A DNA stretch of 64,000 bases from assembly GCF_038096175.1 (NCBI RefSeq), contig NZ_CP151099.1:4941484-5005483 (forward strand), given 5' to 3'. The stretch comes from Nostoc sp. UHCC 0302. GTDB taxonomy: Bacteria; Cyanobacteriota; Cyanobacteriia; Cyanobacteriales; Nostocaceae. The notes beneath the pieces were generated by a model. That model was not told where the DNA came from. It did no database searches and worked only from the letters and a program-made list of their open reading frames with translations. The position numbers and the translations under genes were made by a program. Shown here piece by piece: positions 28,969 through 38,161 of this stretch; position 1 is the stretch's first letter; each line of letters starts with the position of its first letter.

Positions 28969-29100
28969 ATAAATTTGTACTCACATTCAGTCTAGGCTAG
29001 GGGTAATAGCTAAGCCGTAATGGGTTTTACCAATCAGCTATAACTGAAAGTAATCAAAGTTAAATTATTTAAAGCAATTACATTAAGCTTTTTGTAATAT

Positions 29101-29211
29101 GTCTTAATTACGAATTACGAACTTGTACTGAGCGTAGCCGTAAAGCCTGCGGCATAGCTGCGCTTAGGGCGGAGCCTCTCGTAGAGAAGTATTACGAATT
29201 ACGAATTATTT
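29101..29211. repeat. Composite dispersed repeat
   Basis: ATTACGA units at both ends (29105-29119 and 29191-29208) flank CTTGTACTGAGCGTAGCCG and a GCGCTTAGGGCGGAGCC module. The outer direct repeats and GC-rich inside suggest a copied or mobile small element. It abuts the start codon of the next gene. Confidence 0.7.
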
Positions 29212-29472
29212 ATGGATTTTCCATCACAGCAACCTTCAACACAATTTTTAAGCCTAGAAGAGTCAGCAAAAGTAGATGCAGCTTTGTTGTCTTCCTCAGA
29301 AAAGTTTTTGACAAGATTGACAATTTCATCACTTAAGCTTTTGAAGCATATTGCCCAAGATTATGATATTGCCATTGAAGATTTGACAACACAGCAAGTA
29401 ATTGCCTGGTTTGAAAAAGACGGTAAAATTAGACGTGAGCAAGGAATTGAAGCTTCATATCTGAAGTGGTGA
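29212..29472 (+). CDS. Conserved hypothetical protein
   Basis: An 86-residue, all-helical-looking soluble protein (FLSLEESAKVDAALLSSSEK, ISSLKLLKHIAQDYDIAIED) ending IEASYLKW. No motif of known function. It follows sufR on the same strand but is separated by a repeat element. A strong hairpin follows. Confidence 0.65.
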   Translation: MDFPSQQPSTQFLSLEESAKVDAALLSSSEKFLTRLTISSLKLLKHIAQDYDIAIEDLTTQQVIAWFEKDGKIRREQGIEASYLKW

Positions 29473-29535
29473 AGCTGTAATAAACACTAGCGTAATTAAT
29501 TTGACAATGTGAACATTAACATTAATTAATAAACA

Positions 29536-29559
29536 AAAAGCACCTAAAAAGGTGCTTTT
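29536..29559. terminator. Bidirectional terminator
   Basis: AAAAGCACC (29536-29544) pairs with GGTGCTTTT (29551-29559) over a TAAAAA loop, with T/A runs on both sides. It separates the converging genes ending at 29472 and 29597. Confidence 0.85.
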
Positions 29560-29596
29560 AAAATTAATGACATTCGATTTGTTAGATCACAATTTT

Positions 29597-30232
29597 TTAA
29601 GTATTGTAGTTGTTAGCTCTAGGACTGCGAGTTCCAGCTACAGCTCCAATCATTGAGGCTACCAAAGCTAGTAAGGAACCGAACACAAACCACCACAATC
29701 CTGAACGTACATTTGCTGCAATTTCGCGGGTTTGCTGAGCGCTTACATTAGCTTGCGGTATGCTTGCTGCACCACCTTGCTGCTGTACTTGATTTATAAC
29801 TTCCCCTGCGTTGGAAGCAGCAACACCAAAAGCACCAGATACTCCACTTGCGAATAGCCACGAACTAACTGCTAAAGTCGTAGCCCAAAGAATTGCGCCG
29901 TTCAGAAGCGCTGTATTGCGATTCATTGGGCCACAAGCACGGGCTGTAATCCAACCACCAGTAAATAAAGAAATCAACAAGGCGATGGTTGACCAAAGCC
30001 CCGCATTACCAGCAGCATTAGGAGCAATTGTTCTGGGTCTACCCGAACCTTCAACTGCGCCTGCTGCGATCGCACCGATTATAGCGCTCAAGATTAATTG
30101 AGTTGCTAAGGCGATCAACAAACCAGAAATTATTGGCCCCCAGCGTACACGATCATGATAATCAGCTACTCTACCGGCTACCACAGGCTCATTACTAATA
30201 ACATCATTGCCTGTTCTATTTACGTATGACAT
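29597..30232 (-). CDS. Hypothetical four-helix membrane protein
   Basis: A 211-residue membrane protein with about four hydrophobic segments: residues about 33-60 (GLLIALATQLILSAIIGAIA), 78-95, 110-135 and 180-200. A Gly/Ala-rich, Gln-rich loop (VINQVQQQGGAASIPQ) precedes the last helix. The N-terminal part, VRWGPIISGLL followed by small-residue helices, resembles TIGR04086-like proteins. Function unknown. Confidence 0.7.
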   Translation of the reverse strand: MSYVNRTGNDVISNEPVVAGRVADYHDRVRWGPIISGLLIALATQLILSAIIGAIAAGAVEGSGRPRTIAPNAAGNAGLWSTIALLISLFTGGWITARACGPMNRNTALLNGAILWATTLAVSSWLFASGVSGAFGVAASNAGEVINQVQQQGGAASIPQANVSAQQTREIAANVRSGLWWFVFGSLLALVASMIGAVAGTRSPRANNYNT

Positions 30233-30569
30233 AGCTTATCTTCTCCGTTGCTGTTTCAGCAAAATTTATTCTTCAGGTATATTCATGCTTATGTTTAAAT
30301 TTAAATGGGGAACCATAAATTTTAATATCCATCAATAGAGTGAGTTACTAACTCTATCTTTAGTAATAACAAAGGAGTTTAACAAATTTAAATATAATTT
30401 AGCTTATCTTTATATTTTATATATTTTATTCAGAGAATTTTTTACATTTGAATTTAAGCATTAAATACCGTAAAAAACTGGTTTTAATTCTTGTATTAAT
30501 TAGTAGATAATGCGGAAAGGTAGTATTAGTCAAAGACTATAAAAAAGTAGTTATTAAACGAGAAAAAAA
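30233..30569. other. Gene-free AT-rich spacer
   Basis: No open frame or clear hairpin. It holds the promoter region of the upstream membrane-protein gene. Confidence 0.4.
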
Positions 30570-30896
30570 CTAACGCATTCTTACAGCAGTGCCTGTAGCA
30601 GTAATCAACAATAAAACTCCTGACTGGTCAATATTGATTGTGCCAGTATCAATTTCAATACCGATTACAGCATTAGCTCCTAAACGTTGTGCGCGTTGTT
30701 CTAATTCTTCTAGCGCCTTCCGTTGACCCTGCTCAAATAAACGCTCATAGCTACCGGTGCGTCCACCAATAATATCTCGAATGCTAGCCAAAAAATCTCG
30801 CAAAAAATTGCTACCGTATACTACTTCTGCTGTCACAATACCTAAATATGAATCAATTACGGCTCCTTGAATCACATCAGTGGTAGTTAAAATCAT
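30570..30896 (-). CDS. YbjQ/UPF0145 family protein
   Basis: A 108-residue protein of the YbjQ (DUF74, heavy-metal-binding-like) family. VIDSYLGIVTAEVVYGSNFL, the conserved R-x-Y-E segment (GGRTGSYERLF) and RAQRLGANAVIGIEID match the family. It should form a pentamer-like ring in the cytoplasm; the physiological role is not established. Length is normal for the family. Confidence 0.88.
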   Translation of the reverse strand: MILTTTDVIQGAVIDSYLGIVTAEVVYGSNFLRDFLASIRDIIGGRTGSYERLFEQGQRKALEELEQRAQRLGANAVIGIEIDTGTINIDQSGVLLLITATGTAVRMR

Positions 30897-31795
30897 AAAT
30901 AAATTAGGCTCCTAGTGTATAATACCAATTCGTAATTACGACATACCTCACAAGGTGTTTCCTATCGTTACTATACTCCTGAAACAATATATAGATACTT
31001 AAAAAATTTGGTATAAAATTAAGTTGCTAGTTATTCCTAAGCTGTTAATAAAATACCCTGATGACTCAGGCAAGCTAATTGCTAACCTGTCAGCAGTTAT
31101 CCTGTATACGGACTTAGTTAGATAATCAAAATTTACTTGCTCCTAAGCCCTAGCTTAAGGAAGTTTATGCTCAGACTTACCTGTGTGTAAGTTAGCAAAG
31201 CTCAATCAATCCTCGCTTGGGAGGTTTGACTTTTAGAGCCTGTTATTGGTTCTGTAAATACTATCTAACATGATTTTAGATTGATAGTACAAATAGATTC
31301 TAACTTTTATCGTTGTCCTGAGCAGAGACTATGATTTCAAGGAACATTTTTCTTTTTGAGTTTATCTTATCGTGTAATACCAAAATAAGCTTGAAGCATA
31401 AATATTGAAAAAGGTGGTAGAAATTAAAATACAAAGTTAGCTAATTATCTAGTTAAATAATAAACAGGTATGGATGTTGTGGCTTTCAATGATCGGCATT
31501 TTGCTTATTTAACATTAAGTAGATACTTATCGGCTTTGCCAAGTTCACAAGTATAACTACTTACTAAATCAGGTGTCTTTTTGGCTAAACCTGATTTACA
31601 TTGTAGAATATACTTGATTATTTATACTTAAGACTTTATATTTCAGTAAAAACTCTGAACTATAGTGCTGTGGAGGAAGGTTAAAAAAGAAATGAATAAT
31701 TAACATTTACAAATGCGAAGAAATACAGTTTTCAAAAAACAATATTTTTGTTTTAATGTACAAGAAAAATTAATCAAAAGTTCAGGAAAATTACT
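30897..31795. other. Gene-free region with one hairpin
   Basis: About 900 bases without a credible gene. One good hairpin is AAATCAGGT (31566-31574) with ACCTGATTT (31589-31597) over a 14-base loop, roughly 200 bases before the TPR gene. Other small stems (ACTTAC/GTAAGT near 31175) are weak. The region probably carries the promoters of the two diverging genes. Confidence 0.45.
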
Positions 31796-32476
31796 GTGTA
31801 CAAAACGAAATCATTAGTATTAAGCGTTCTTTTATTAGGATGTTTTGGCGTCACCATACCTCCAACCGCTCAGGCCCAGGTGTTGTTGGTGCAAGCTAGA
31901 AACCCAGAGTTAAAGCAACTGCTAGAGGAAGGAAAAAGATTAGTAGATACTGGCGATTACAGTGGTGCGATCGCAGTTTATCAACAAGCAGCCACCATAG
32001 CTCCTAAAAATGCCAAAATTTATTCTGGTATTGGCTATTTATACGCTCAACAAGGAAACTATCAGGCGGCGCTAGGCGCTTATCGTCGTGCTATTGCCAT
32101 CAATCCTAACAACAGTGATTTTTACTACGCGGTAGGTTATATCAAAGCGAATTTGGGCGACACTGCTGGCGCGAAAGAAGGTTACCGTCGTGCAATACAA
32201 TTAAACCGTAACAACGTCAATGCCTATTTAGGGTTAGGTGTAACGCAATCCCGTTTGGGAGACTATAATGCAGCTTCCTGGGCATACGAACAGGCAATGA
32301 ACCTAGATAAGAACAATGCTCAGACTTACGAATTAATGGGAACGATGTATAAACAGCGACGACAAACCAAACAAGCCAGTAGCTTGCTGCAAAAAGCTCG
32401 TGATTTATACAAACGACGCAATGACCCAGATGGTGTAGAAAGGGTAGAAACCATGCTGCGACAGTTAGGCAGATGA
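31796..32476 (+). CDS. Secreted TPR protein
   Basis: A 226-residue protein with a signal peptide (residues 1-28, ending PPTAQAQ). About four consecutive tetratricopeptide repeats of 34 residues follow (for example AKIYSGIGYLYAQQGNYQAA, then ALGAYRRAIAINPNNSDFYY). It starts with GTG, since no ATG is nearby and the signal peptide begins right there. It is probably periplasmic or membrane-associated and mediates protein contacts. It converges tightly with the ABC ATPase gene (two-base gap), without a terminator between them. Confidence 0.85.
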   Translation: MYKTKSLVLSVLLLGCFGVTIPPTAQAQVLLVQARNPELKQLLEEGKRLVDTGDYSGAIAVYQQAATIAPKNAKIYSGIGYLYAQQGNYQAALGAYRRAIAINPNNSDFYYAVGYIKANLGDTAGAKEGYRRAIQLNRNNVNAYLGLGVTQSRLGDYNAASWAYEQAMNLDKNNAQTYELMGTMYKQRRQTKQASSLLQKARDLYKRRNDPDGVERVETMLRQLGR

Positions 32477-32478
32477 TA

Positions 32479-33381
32479 TTAATCTAACTGGCGTCCCGTT
32501 AATTCCACAAAAATATCTTCCAGGTTAGAGGGACGCACCATCATTCCGGTTTTATCGGGCTGTTCATTCAAGTAAATGTTTGCTTCTTCTAGAGAAGGGA
32601 AAAATAGATATTCCCAGTGACGTGCGCCATCACTCCCCGTTTCAGTAACACCTAATTGCTTCGTCACTAAACCTTCACCGTGAGCAGAGCGCAACTGTTT
32701 GAGAGTTCCCAAAGAAATCAGTTTGCCGTTATCCATAATCCCAATGCGTCCTGGTTTAGCTGAGCCAAAGGCATCGCACAAAAATTCGACTTCATCCATG
32801 TAATGAGTCGTCAGTAGCATCGTCATCCCCTGTTTATTTAAATCTCGAATAATTTCCCAAAGGCGTCGCCTGGTTTGGGGGTCTAGTCCTACAGTTGGTT
32901 CATCTAAAAATAGAATTTGCGGTTGATGTAGTAAAGCTCTCGCTATCTGTAAACGTCGTTTCATCCCACCAGACAGAGTTTTTACCAAATCATTGCATCT
33001 CTCTGCTAGCTCAACATACTCTAGCCATTGATTAATTAGTCGCTGTCGCTGCGGGTTGGCTATATGATGTAGTCTCCCATGCAACTCCATATTTTCCCAT
33101 ACAGTTAAATCAGCATCTACACTGGTTTGCTGCAAAACTACGCCAATACTCTGTTTTGCCAATATTGGTTGGCTAACTACATCATATCCGGCTACTTCTA
33201 TCTTTCCTTGAGATGGTTTGGTTAGCGTAGTCAGCATCCGAATTGTGGTTGATTTACCTGCACCGTTGGGGCCAAGTAAAGCAAATATCTCCCCCGCTTC
33301 AATTGTGAATGAAAGGTCATTTACAACAGGGACGTTGTTATAAAACTTGTGGACATTTTCTAGTAAGACAGCAGCAGTCAT
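32479..33381 (-). CDS. ABC transporter ATP-binding protein (DrrA type)
   Basis: A 300-residue ATPase: Walker A GPNGAGKST, signature LSGGMKRRLQIARAL, Walker B ILFLDEPTVGLDP and the switch His in LLTTHYMDE. The C-terminal extension ending SNLEDIFVELTGRQL is typical of DrrA/CcmA-like ATPases that work with ABC-2 permeases. No permease is adjacent, which is unusual. The ABC-2 permease at 78-965 is a possible partner, but this is only inferred. Confidence 0.92.
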   Translation of the reverse strand: MTAAVLLENVHKFYNNVPVVNDLSFTIEAGEIFALLGPNGAGKSTTIRMLTTLTKPSQGKIEVAGYDVVSQPILAKQSIGVVLQQTSVDADLTVWENMELHGRLHHIANPQRQRLINQWLEYVELAERCNDLVKTLSGGMKRRLQIARALLHQPQILFLDEPTVGLDPQTRRRLWEIIRDLNKQGMTMLLTTHYMDEVEFLCDAFGSAKPGRIGIMDNGKLISLGTLKQLRSAHGEGLVTKQLGVTETGSDGARHWEYLFFPSLEEANIYLNEQPDKTGMMVRPSNLEDIFVELTGRQLD

Positions 33382-33576
33382 TGATCGCTTAGCTTAAACA
33401 AATTGATTACTCATAGCAAGATTTATTGTGTCATACCATTTCACGGTATCAACCTTAAAGTGAAACGGTATCAGAAGCGTTCACGAAGTGACTCTGAAAG
33501 AGTATCGCCTTCTTGCTAGATGGTGACCAAGTAAGTATAGTACAGGTAAATAATATTCACATAAACCTTTCTCATC

Positions 33577-34236
33577 ATGACTATTCTACTGAGGAAACCA
33601 TTATTCATGACAAGTACTGCTACTGTCTTAGGACTTGCCATTATGAGTATTTTGGGTCATGTACCTGCTGATGCAGCACAATTCAAAATTTACGGGAAAT
33701 TTGCAGATAAACTTACTTCTAGTAGAAATGATCCTATTGTGGACGTAGAAAATGGTTTTTTTGATGGGACAGTAGAAATAGATGATACAAATCCGACAAA
33801 TGGATTTAACGTCACAGGGTGGTCAGTACAAGTATTTAGCTCTACAGGGAGAAATATTTTAACTTTCCGAAGTGAATATCCTGACCCTCAATTTGAAACT
33901 GGTAGTGTCAGCATTAGTAATTTTAGTGACAGCAGTTTAATAAAGTTTGACTTCGCTTTTGACGACAGAAGATTACCTCAATCATCAATAGGCACAAACT
34001 CTTTGAATTTGTTCTTAAATCAGCCAAATTTTATCGGAAATATTACGCCGGAATCATATTTTGACGAATTCCGAAAACCATATTATGTACCTCAAGAGTA
34101 TGCACCATATTACGCAATAAATGTCGTAGATGGCTATGTTAAAAAAGTGCCAGAACCATTGACTATAATTGGTACATTGGTTGCTGGTGCTATTGGTTGG
34201 TCGATGAAACGCAGGCAAAAGTGCCAAAGTAATTAG
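33577..34236 (+). CDS. PEP-CTERM sorting-domain protein
   Basis: A 219-residue exported protein. A signal peptide covers about residues 1-34 (ending VPADAAQ). The C-terminus has the full tripartite sorting tail: VPEPLT, a hydrophobic helix (IIGTLVAGAIGWSM) and a basic end KRRQK. This is the substrate signal for exosortases, so the protein is likely processed and released or anchored by the cyanoexosortase at 50296-51159. The middle is beta-rich and of unknown function. A second Met at residue 11 is a possible alternative start. Confidence 0.9.
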   Translation: MTILLRKPLFMTSTATVLGLAIMSILGHVPADAAQFKIYGKFADKLTSSRNDPIVDVENGFFDGTVEIDDTNPTNGFNVTGWSVQVFSSTGRNILTFRSEYPDPQFETGSVSISNFSDSSLIKFDFAFDDRRLPQSSIGTNSLNLFLNQPNFIGNITPESYFDEFRKPYYVPQEYAPYYAINVVDGYVKKVPEPLTIIGTLVAGAIGWSMKRRQKCQSN

Positions 34237-34286
34237 TAATTAATGGCTAAAGCAACCCTGTTGAATTTGTGAAAGGTAAAAGTTTT

Positions 34287-34319
34287 AGAACCTCGTTGTC
34301 ATTAAGACAACGAGGTTCT
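34287..34319 (+). terminator. Terminator of the PEP-CTERM gene
   Basis: A perfect 14-bp stem, AGAACCTCGTTGTC (34287-34300) with GACAACGAGGTTCT (34306-34319), five-base loop. It lies 50 bases after the stop codon. Confidence 0.8.
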
Positions 34320-34375
34320 TGCTTATTACAAGTAAAAGGTGATAAAGCATTCAAGGCAATATTTTTTTAGTAACT

Positions 34376-34418
34376 CTTAATTACGAATTACGAATTACGG
34401 ATTACGAATCACGAATTA
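34376..34418. repeat. ATTACGA heptamer repeats
   Basis: Five to six units of ATTACGA and variants (ATCACGA, ATTACGG). The repeat runs into the 3' end of the peptidoglycan-binding protein gene and supplies its stop codon. Confidence 0.8.
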
Positions 34419-35321
34419 TCCAGGGAATGTCTTCAATAAATCATCCCCAGGAATAACAGTAGTGTAGAACACATAATCGTTATTAGCTAAATAACGGCGG
34501 TCTTGTTTAATTATCGCCATGAACTCTCGGTGTCCCTCGCGCCTACGCCCTACTAAACAGCCTGCACTGGCATTTTTAATATCATTTGCCGGAGCATCAT
34601 AGCCCCAGTGTTGATTAACTTGGAAAAGACCTGTATCAAGTTTGTCACCAGTCCGTTGAAAGTCTTTGTTGAAATCTCTGTGAACAGTGATTGGTGCAAC
34701 TTGCACTAATGCTTCGTGACGTTCTGCATTACCGTGGTAGCCAACTGCCCAAGATTTGTATTGCCCAAACTTAATTCTGGCAGCGCCTCCAGGATTCATT
34801 GGATTATAAGTATAATATTTTCCAGGTTCGGTAGTAGCTTGCCAGTGATTCACAATTTTGGGAACACCTTCTACTACTTCAATAACAATCCGTCGGTCAT
34901 TAAATTGATTAGGTGTATCACTATTGAGACTCCAATTTTCATTAACTCCTTCTAGATAAACAATGTTGTATTCTCTAGGACTAGTGAATATCTGATAATT
35001 TTTTGCCTGCATATATTTCACAATCTTGCTGGCAATATCATTACCTAGTTTTAAAGGGGGTTTAGGTAGATCCTCTGGTTTTGTTTCAATCAGCTCTTTA
35101 GCTGTGACTGCTCCTAGAAATTCACTTTCTCCAGTCTTTTTTAATTCTTGAAATTTTTTGAGGGCAGCCGTAGAAATCGGCCCAAACTTGTCATCAGCAG
35201 GAGGGTCGAGGAGACCTAAACCAATTAAAAGTACCTGAATCTGACGAGCTAATTCTGGGTCTTTAGCGATCGCCTCAAATCCCCATTTCTCCTGTTTTCC
35301 CAAAAAATCTTGTAGTTTCAT
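34416..35321 (-). CDS. Peptidoglycan-binding-like domain protein
   Basis: A 301-residue protein. The N-terminal part (residues about 20-85) has the peptidoglycan-binding repeat pattern IQVLLIGLGLL, KFGPISTAALKKFQELKK. The C-terminal half has HRDFNKDF, DTGLFQVNQHWG, NASAGCLVGRRREGH and a final hydrophobic strand, which looks like a hydrolase or transpeptidase-like domain with candidate His and Cys residues, although it is not a standard YkuD box. There is no signal peptide. It may act on cell wall or be a contractile-system or phage-like component. Function not assigned. Confidence 0.7.
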   Translation of the reverse strand: MKLQDFLGKQEKWGFEAIAKDPELARQIQVLLIGLGLLDPPADDKFGPISTAALKKFQELKKTGESEFLGAVTAKELIETKPEDLPKPPLKLGNDIASKIVKYMQAKNYQIFTSPREYNIVYLEGVNENWSLNSDTPNQFNDRRIVIEVVEGVPKIVNHWQATTEPGKYYTYNPMNPGGAARIKFGQYKSWAVGYHGNAERHEALVQVAPITVHRDFNKDFQRTGDKLDTGLFQVNQHWGYDAPANDIKNASAGCLVGRRREGHREFMAIIKQDRRYLANNDYVFYTTVIPGDDLLKTFPG

Positions 35322-35510
35322 GATGCACCTGCTTTCATTTACTTACTCTAGGTACAAAGGTTATTTGAACATTCGTGTTGTTTAAAATTATACACTATGC
35401 ACTAAATTTTGTTAAAATTTTTACTATTAAAAATAGCTATAATTTTTACTATTGGTAATAAGTACTAAAAATTGCCTATTCTATTTGATTTTTGAGAATT
35501 GAAAGTTTTA

Positions 35511-35541
35511 AAATCCCGCTTTCTCTAAGAAAACGGGATTC
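35511..35541 (-). terminator. Terminator of the NAD operon
   Basis: AATCCCG (35512-35518) pairs with CGGGATT (35534-35540), continued by TTTCT/AGAAA inside. On the minus strand it is followed by TTTTAAAAC. It is 34 bases after nadE, the last gene of the operon. Confidence 0.75.
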
Positions 35542-35574
35542 TTGTTTATACTGCTATATACAGACTACAAATAA

Positions 35575-37323
35575 TTATTTGATTCGCGGATGAGCATCTT
35601 GTCCATCCGAATAGGCTAAAGTAGGAGCCGGTACAGTTTTAGCTTGGTAGGCATTTTTAACAGCAACCCAGTTACTAGCAATTGGCATTCGCCAGCCAGT
35701 ACCAAAAGCACGATCAGTGATTTTCAATCCTGGGGGTGCTTGCCGCCGCTTAAATTCAGCACGCGCCACCATCTGGATAACTCTGTCTACAATAACTGGA
35801 TCGTGACCTGCTGCGGCAATTTGTGCTGCTGATTGGTGATTATGAATTAACCGTTGTAAGATATCATCTAAAATTTCGTAAGGCGGTAGAGAGTCTTGAT
35901 CTACTTGACCTGGTTTGAGTTCGGCACTGGGTGCTTTTATCAGAACATTTTGCGGAATAATTTCACTATAGCGATTTAACCAATGGCAAAGTGAATAAAC
36001 GCGGGTTTTAGGAACATCTGCAATTACCGCTAAACCGCCATTCATATCACCGTAGAGGGTACAGTAACCGACTGCCATTTCTGACTTATTACCTGTAGAC
36101 AATAGCAAATAGCCGAATTTATTAGCGATCGCCATTAATAAATTACCCCGAATTCGGGATTGTATATTCTCTTCTGCCAGCCCAAATTCGGTATTTGCAA
36201 ACAAATCAGCTAAGGTATGGTCAAAGCCTTGCATTAATTCGCCAATCGGTAAGGTATTGGTTTTAATGCCTAAATTTTCGGCTAATGCCAAAGCATCAGT
36301 GATAGAATGCTCAGAACTGTACGGGGAAGGCATGAGAACACCGAGGACGTTTTCTTTACCTAGTGCAGCAGCTGCGATCGCAGCTACTAATGCAGAATCA
36401 ATCCCTCCACTTAAACCCAGTACTACTTTAGAAAAACGACACTTTTGCGCGTAATCTTGCACTCCCAAAACTAAAGCGTGCCAAATTTCTTCATCTTCAG
36501 ATTCATATGCAGGTGCTATAGAAGCTAACTGCAAATCTCGTTGCACCTCATCAAATTCGACTACAAGCAAATCAGTTTCAAAACCACGCGCACGAGACAC
36601 GATTTCACCTTGACGATTCAAGGCGAAACTCCAACCATCAAAAATTAGGTCATCATTCCCGCCTACCTGGTTAGCATAGATAATTGGTTGTTGAAAACGT
36701 ACTGCACTATGCTTAAGCATTACTTCCCGAAAACGTTGCTTGCCAACACTGTAGGGAGAAGCAGATAAATTCACAATTAAATCTACACCCAAAATTGTTA
36801 AGTCGGCAATTGGATTGACTGTATAACTACGTTTGCCCCAAAATTCTTCATCGTTCCATAAATCTTCGCAAATAGTTACGCCAATATGAATATTGTCTAG
36901 AGTTAAATAATTAGCTTGTAACCCTGCTTCAAAATAGCGATTTTCATCAAATACATCATAAGTAGGTAAAAGCCGCTTATAAAAAAGTTGTTTTACCTTA
37001 CCATCTTCTAACAAAGCTATACTATTAAATAAAGTTTTACCACCAGTAACGTGGGCTTTTGTATGTTGTTCAACAGTTCCCACTAACACAGCTATATTAG
37101 ATGGCAAGTCTCGCGCTAATTGCTGTAATGTAATACCCATCGCTTCGATAAAACTGGGATTTAGTAATAAATCCCTTGGAGGATAGCCACACAAAGAAAG
37201 TTCTGGTGTTAACAGCAAACGTACTCCTTTTGCTGCTGCCCTTTGTGCCATTTCTAAGATTATTTGGGCATTTCCTGGTAAGTCACCAATTATAGGATTA
37301 ATTTGAGCGATCGCAATTTTCAT
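35575..37323 (-). CDS. nadE: Glutamine-dependent NAD+ synthetase
   Basis: A 582-residue two-domain enzyme that converts nicotinate adenine dinucleotide to NAD+ with glutamine and ATP. The N-terminal nitrilase-type glutaminase domain has the catalytic Cys in GVTICEDLWND. The C-terminal synthetase has the PP-loop VLGLSGGIDSALVA and STGNKSEMAVGYCTLYGDM. I start at MKIAIAQINPI (37323); an ATG six codons upstream lies in repeat DNA (ATGACCAATGAC). It is the last gene of the pncB-nadD-Nudix-nadE operon. Confidence 0.95.
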   Translation of the reverse strand: MKIAIAQINPIIGDLPGNAQIILEMAQRAAAKGVRLLLTPELSLCGYPPRDLLLNPSFIEAMGITLQQLARDLPSNIAVLVGTVEQHTKAHVTGGKTLFNSIALLEDGKVKQLFYKRLLPTYDVFDENRYFEAGLQANYLTLDNIHIGVTICEDLWNDEEFWGKRSYTVNPIADLTILGVDLIVNLSASPYSVGKQRFREVMLKHSAVRFQQPIIYANQVGGNDDLIFDGWSFALNRQGEIVSRARGFETDLLVVEFDEVQRDLQLASIAPAYESEDEEIWHALVLGVQDYAQKCRFSKVVLGLSGGIDSALVAAIAAAALGKENVLGVLMPSPYSSEHSITDALALAENLGIKTNTLPIGELMQGFDHTLADLFANTEFGLAEENIQSRIRGNLLMAIANKFGYLLLSTGNKSEMAVGYCTLYGDMNGGLAVIADVPKTRVYSLCHWLNRYSEIIPQNVLIKAPSAELKPGQVDQDSLPPYEILDDILQRLIHNHQSAAQIAAAGHDPVIVDRVIQMVARAEFKRRQAPPGLKITDRAFGTGWRMPIASNWVAVKNAYQAKTVPAPTLAYSDGQDAHPRIK

Positions 37324-37324
37324 T

Positions 37325-37405
37325 TTTTTGTCATTGGTCATTGGTTATTGGTCATTTGTCATTGGTCATTGGTTTTCACAAAGGACAAATGACGAAGGAC
37401 AAAGG
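37325..37405. repeat. GTCATTG heptamer repeats in the NAD operon
   Basis: Units of GTCATTGGTCATTTGTCATT on the left and GGACAAATGACGAAGGACA on the right form an inverted pair. It fills the spacer between the Nudix gene and nadE. Confidence 0.8.
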
Positions 37406-37414
37406 ACATTTTAT

Positions 37415-38161
37415 TTAAATAAACACCAAAGGTTTATCTTTTAAAGGGGCAAAAGCTTCAGCATCAAACTTATACAAACTAGCCGGACGACCAGCGCCCC
37501 GCGAAACTTTAATTCCGGTATCAGACAAAAAACCTAACTTGAGTAGACGCGCCCGAAAATTAGAATAATCAGAAAAATTGTCACCTAAAACTGTGGCGTA
37601 CAATTGATATAAATCATTCAATGTGAACATTTCTGGCAAGACTTCAAAAGCTACCGGACTATACTCCAACTTATTTCGTAAACGCCTGTGTCCATAAGCC
37701 AAAATTTCATTATGGTCAAAAGCTAATTGTGGAACTTGTTTTACCGGATACCACGCTATTCCAGTAAGGCGATCAGCAATCAATTCCGCTTCTTCAAAGC
37801 GCACAAGGGCAAAATAACTAACTGACAGATAGCGCACATCATAACTATCGGCTGCTTCTCGTGGGTCACGATGTGGCCCACCAAAGGTATACAATTGCTC
37901 CAAATAAAGATTGTTAACCTTAATTTTCTCTGCCATGATGCGATAGGCGGCATCCTCTAAAGATTCTCCTCGACGCACCAAAGTACCGGGAAGACTCCAG
38001 TAATTTAAAAACGGTTCCTGCTGTCGCATTACTAATAGAACTAACAGCCGATTCTGTGCAGTATCTACAGAAAAAATTACATTATCAACACCAACTTTGA
38101 AATCAGCCAAAGGTTGTTGGTTTAGCGGAGTAGAAATCTTTTTTTGGTTGCGTCCTGGCAT
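37415..38161 (-). CDS. Nudix-winged-helix regulator (NrtR-like)
   Basis: A 248-residue protein with an N-terminal Nudix domain (residues about 20-150) and a C-terminal winged helix (about 165-240: MFTLNDLYQLYATVL, NFRARLLKLGFLSDTG, GRPASLYKF). The Nudix box (GTLVRRGESLEDAAYRIMAE, then KIKV) lacks the RE, EE and final Gly of active hydrolases, as in NrtR regulators that sense ADP-ribose. Its place between nadD and nadE supports a role as repressor of NAD synthesis. Its start overlaps the 3' end of nadD by 40 bases. A residual hydrolase role is not excluded. Confidence 0.82.
   Translation of the reverse strand: MPGRNQKKISTPLNQQPLADFKVGVDNVIFSVDTAQNRLLVLLVMRQQEPFLNYWSLPGTLVRRGESLEDAAYRIMAEKIKVNNLYLEQLYTFGGPHRDPREAADSYDVRYLSVSYFALVRFEEAELIADRLTGIAWYPVKQVPQLAFDHNEILAYGHRRLRNKLEYSPVAFEVLPEMFTLNDLYQLYATVLGDNFSDYSNFRARLLKLGFLSDTGIKVSRGAGRPASLYKFDAEAFAPLKDKPLVFI

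Noticed and set aside
37415-38161. Plain ADP-ribose hydrolase annotation
   Set aside because: The Nudix box lacks key acidic residues and there is a winged-helix domain, so a regulator is more likely.
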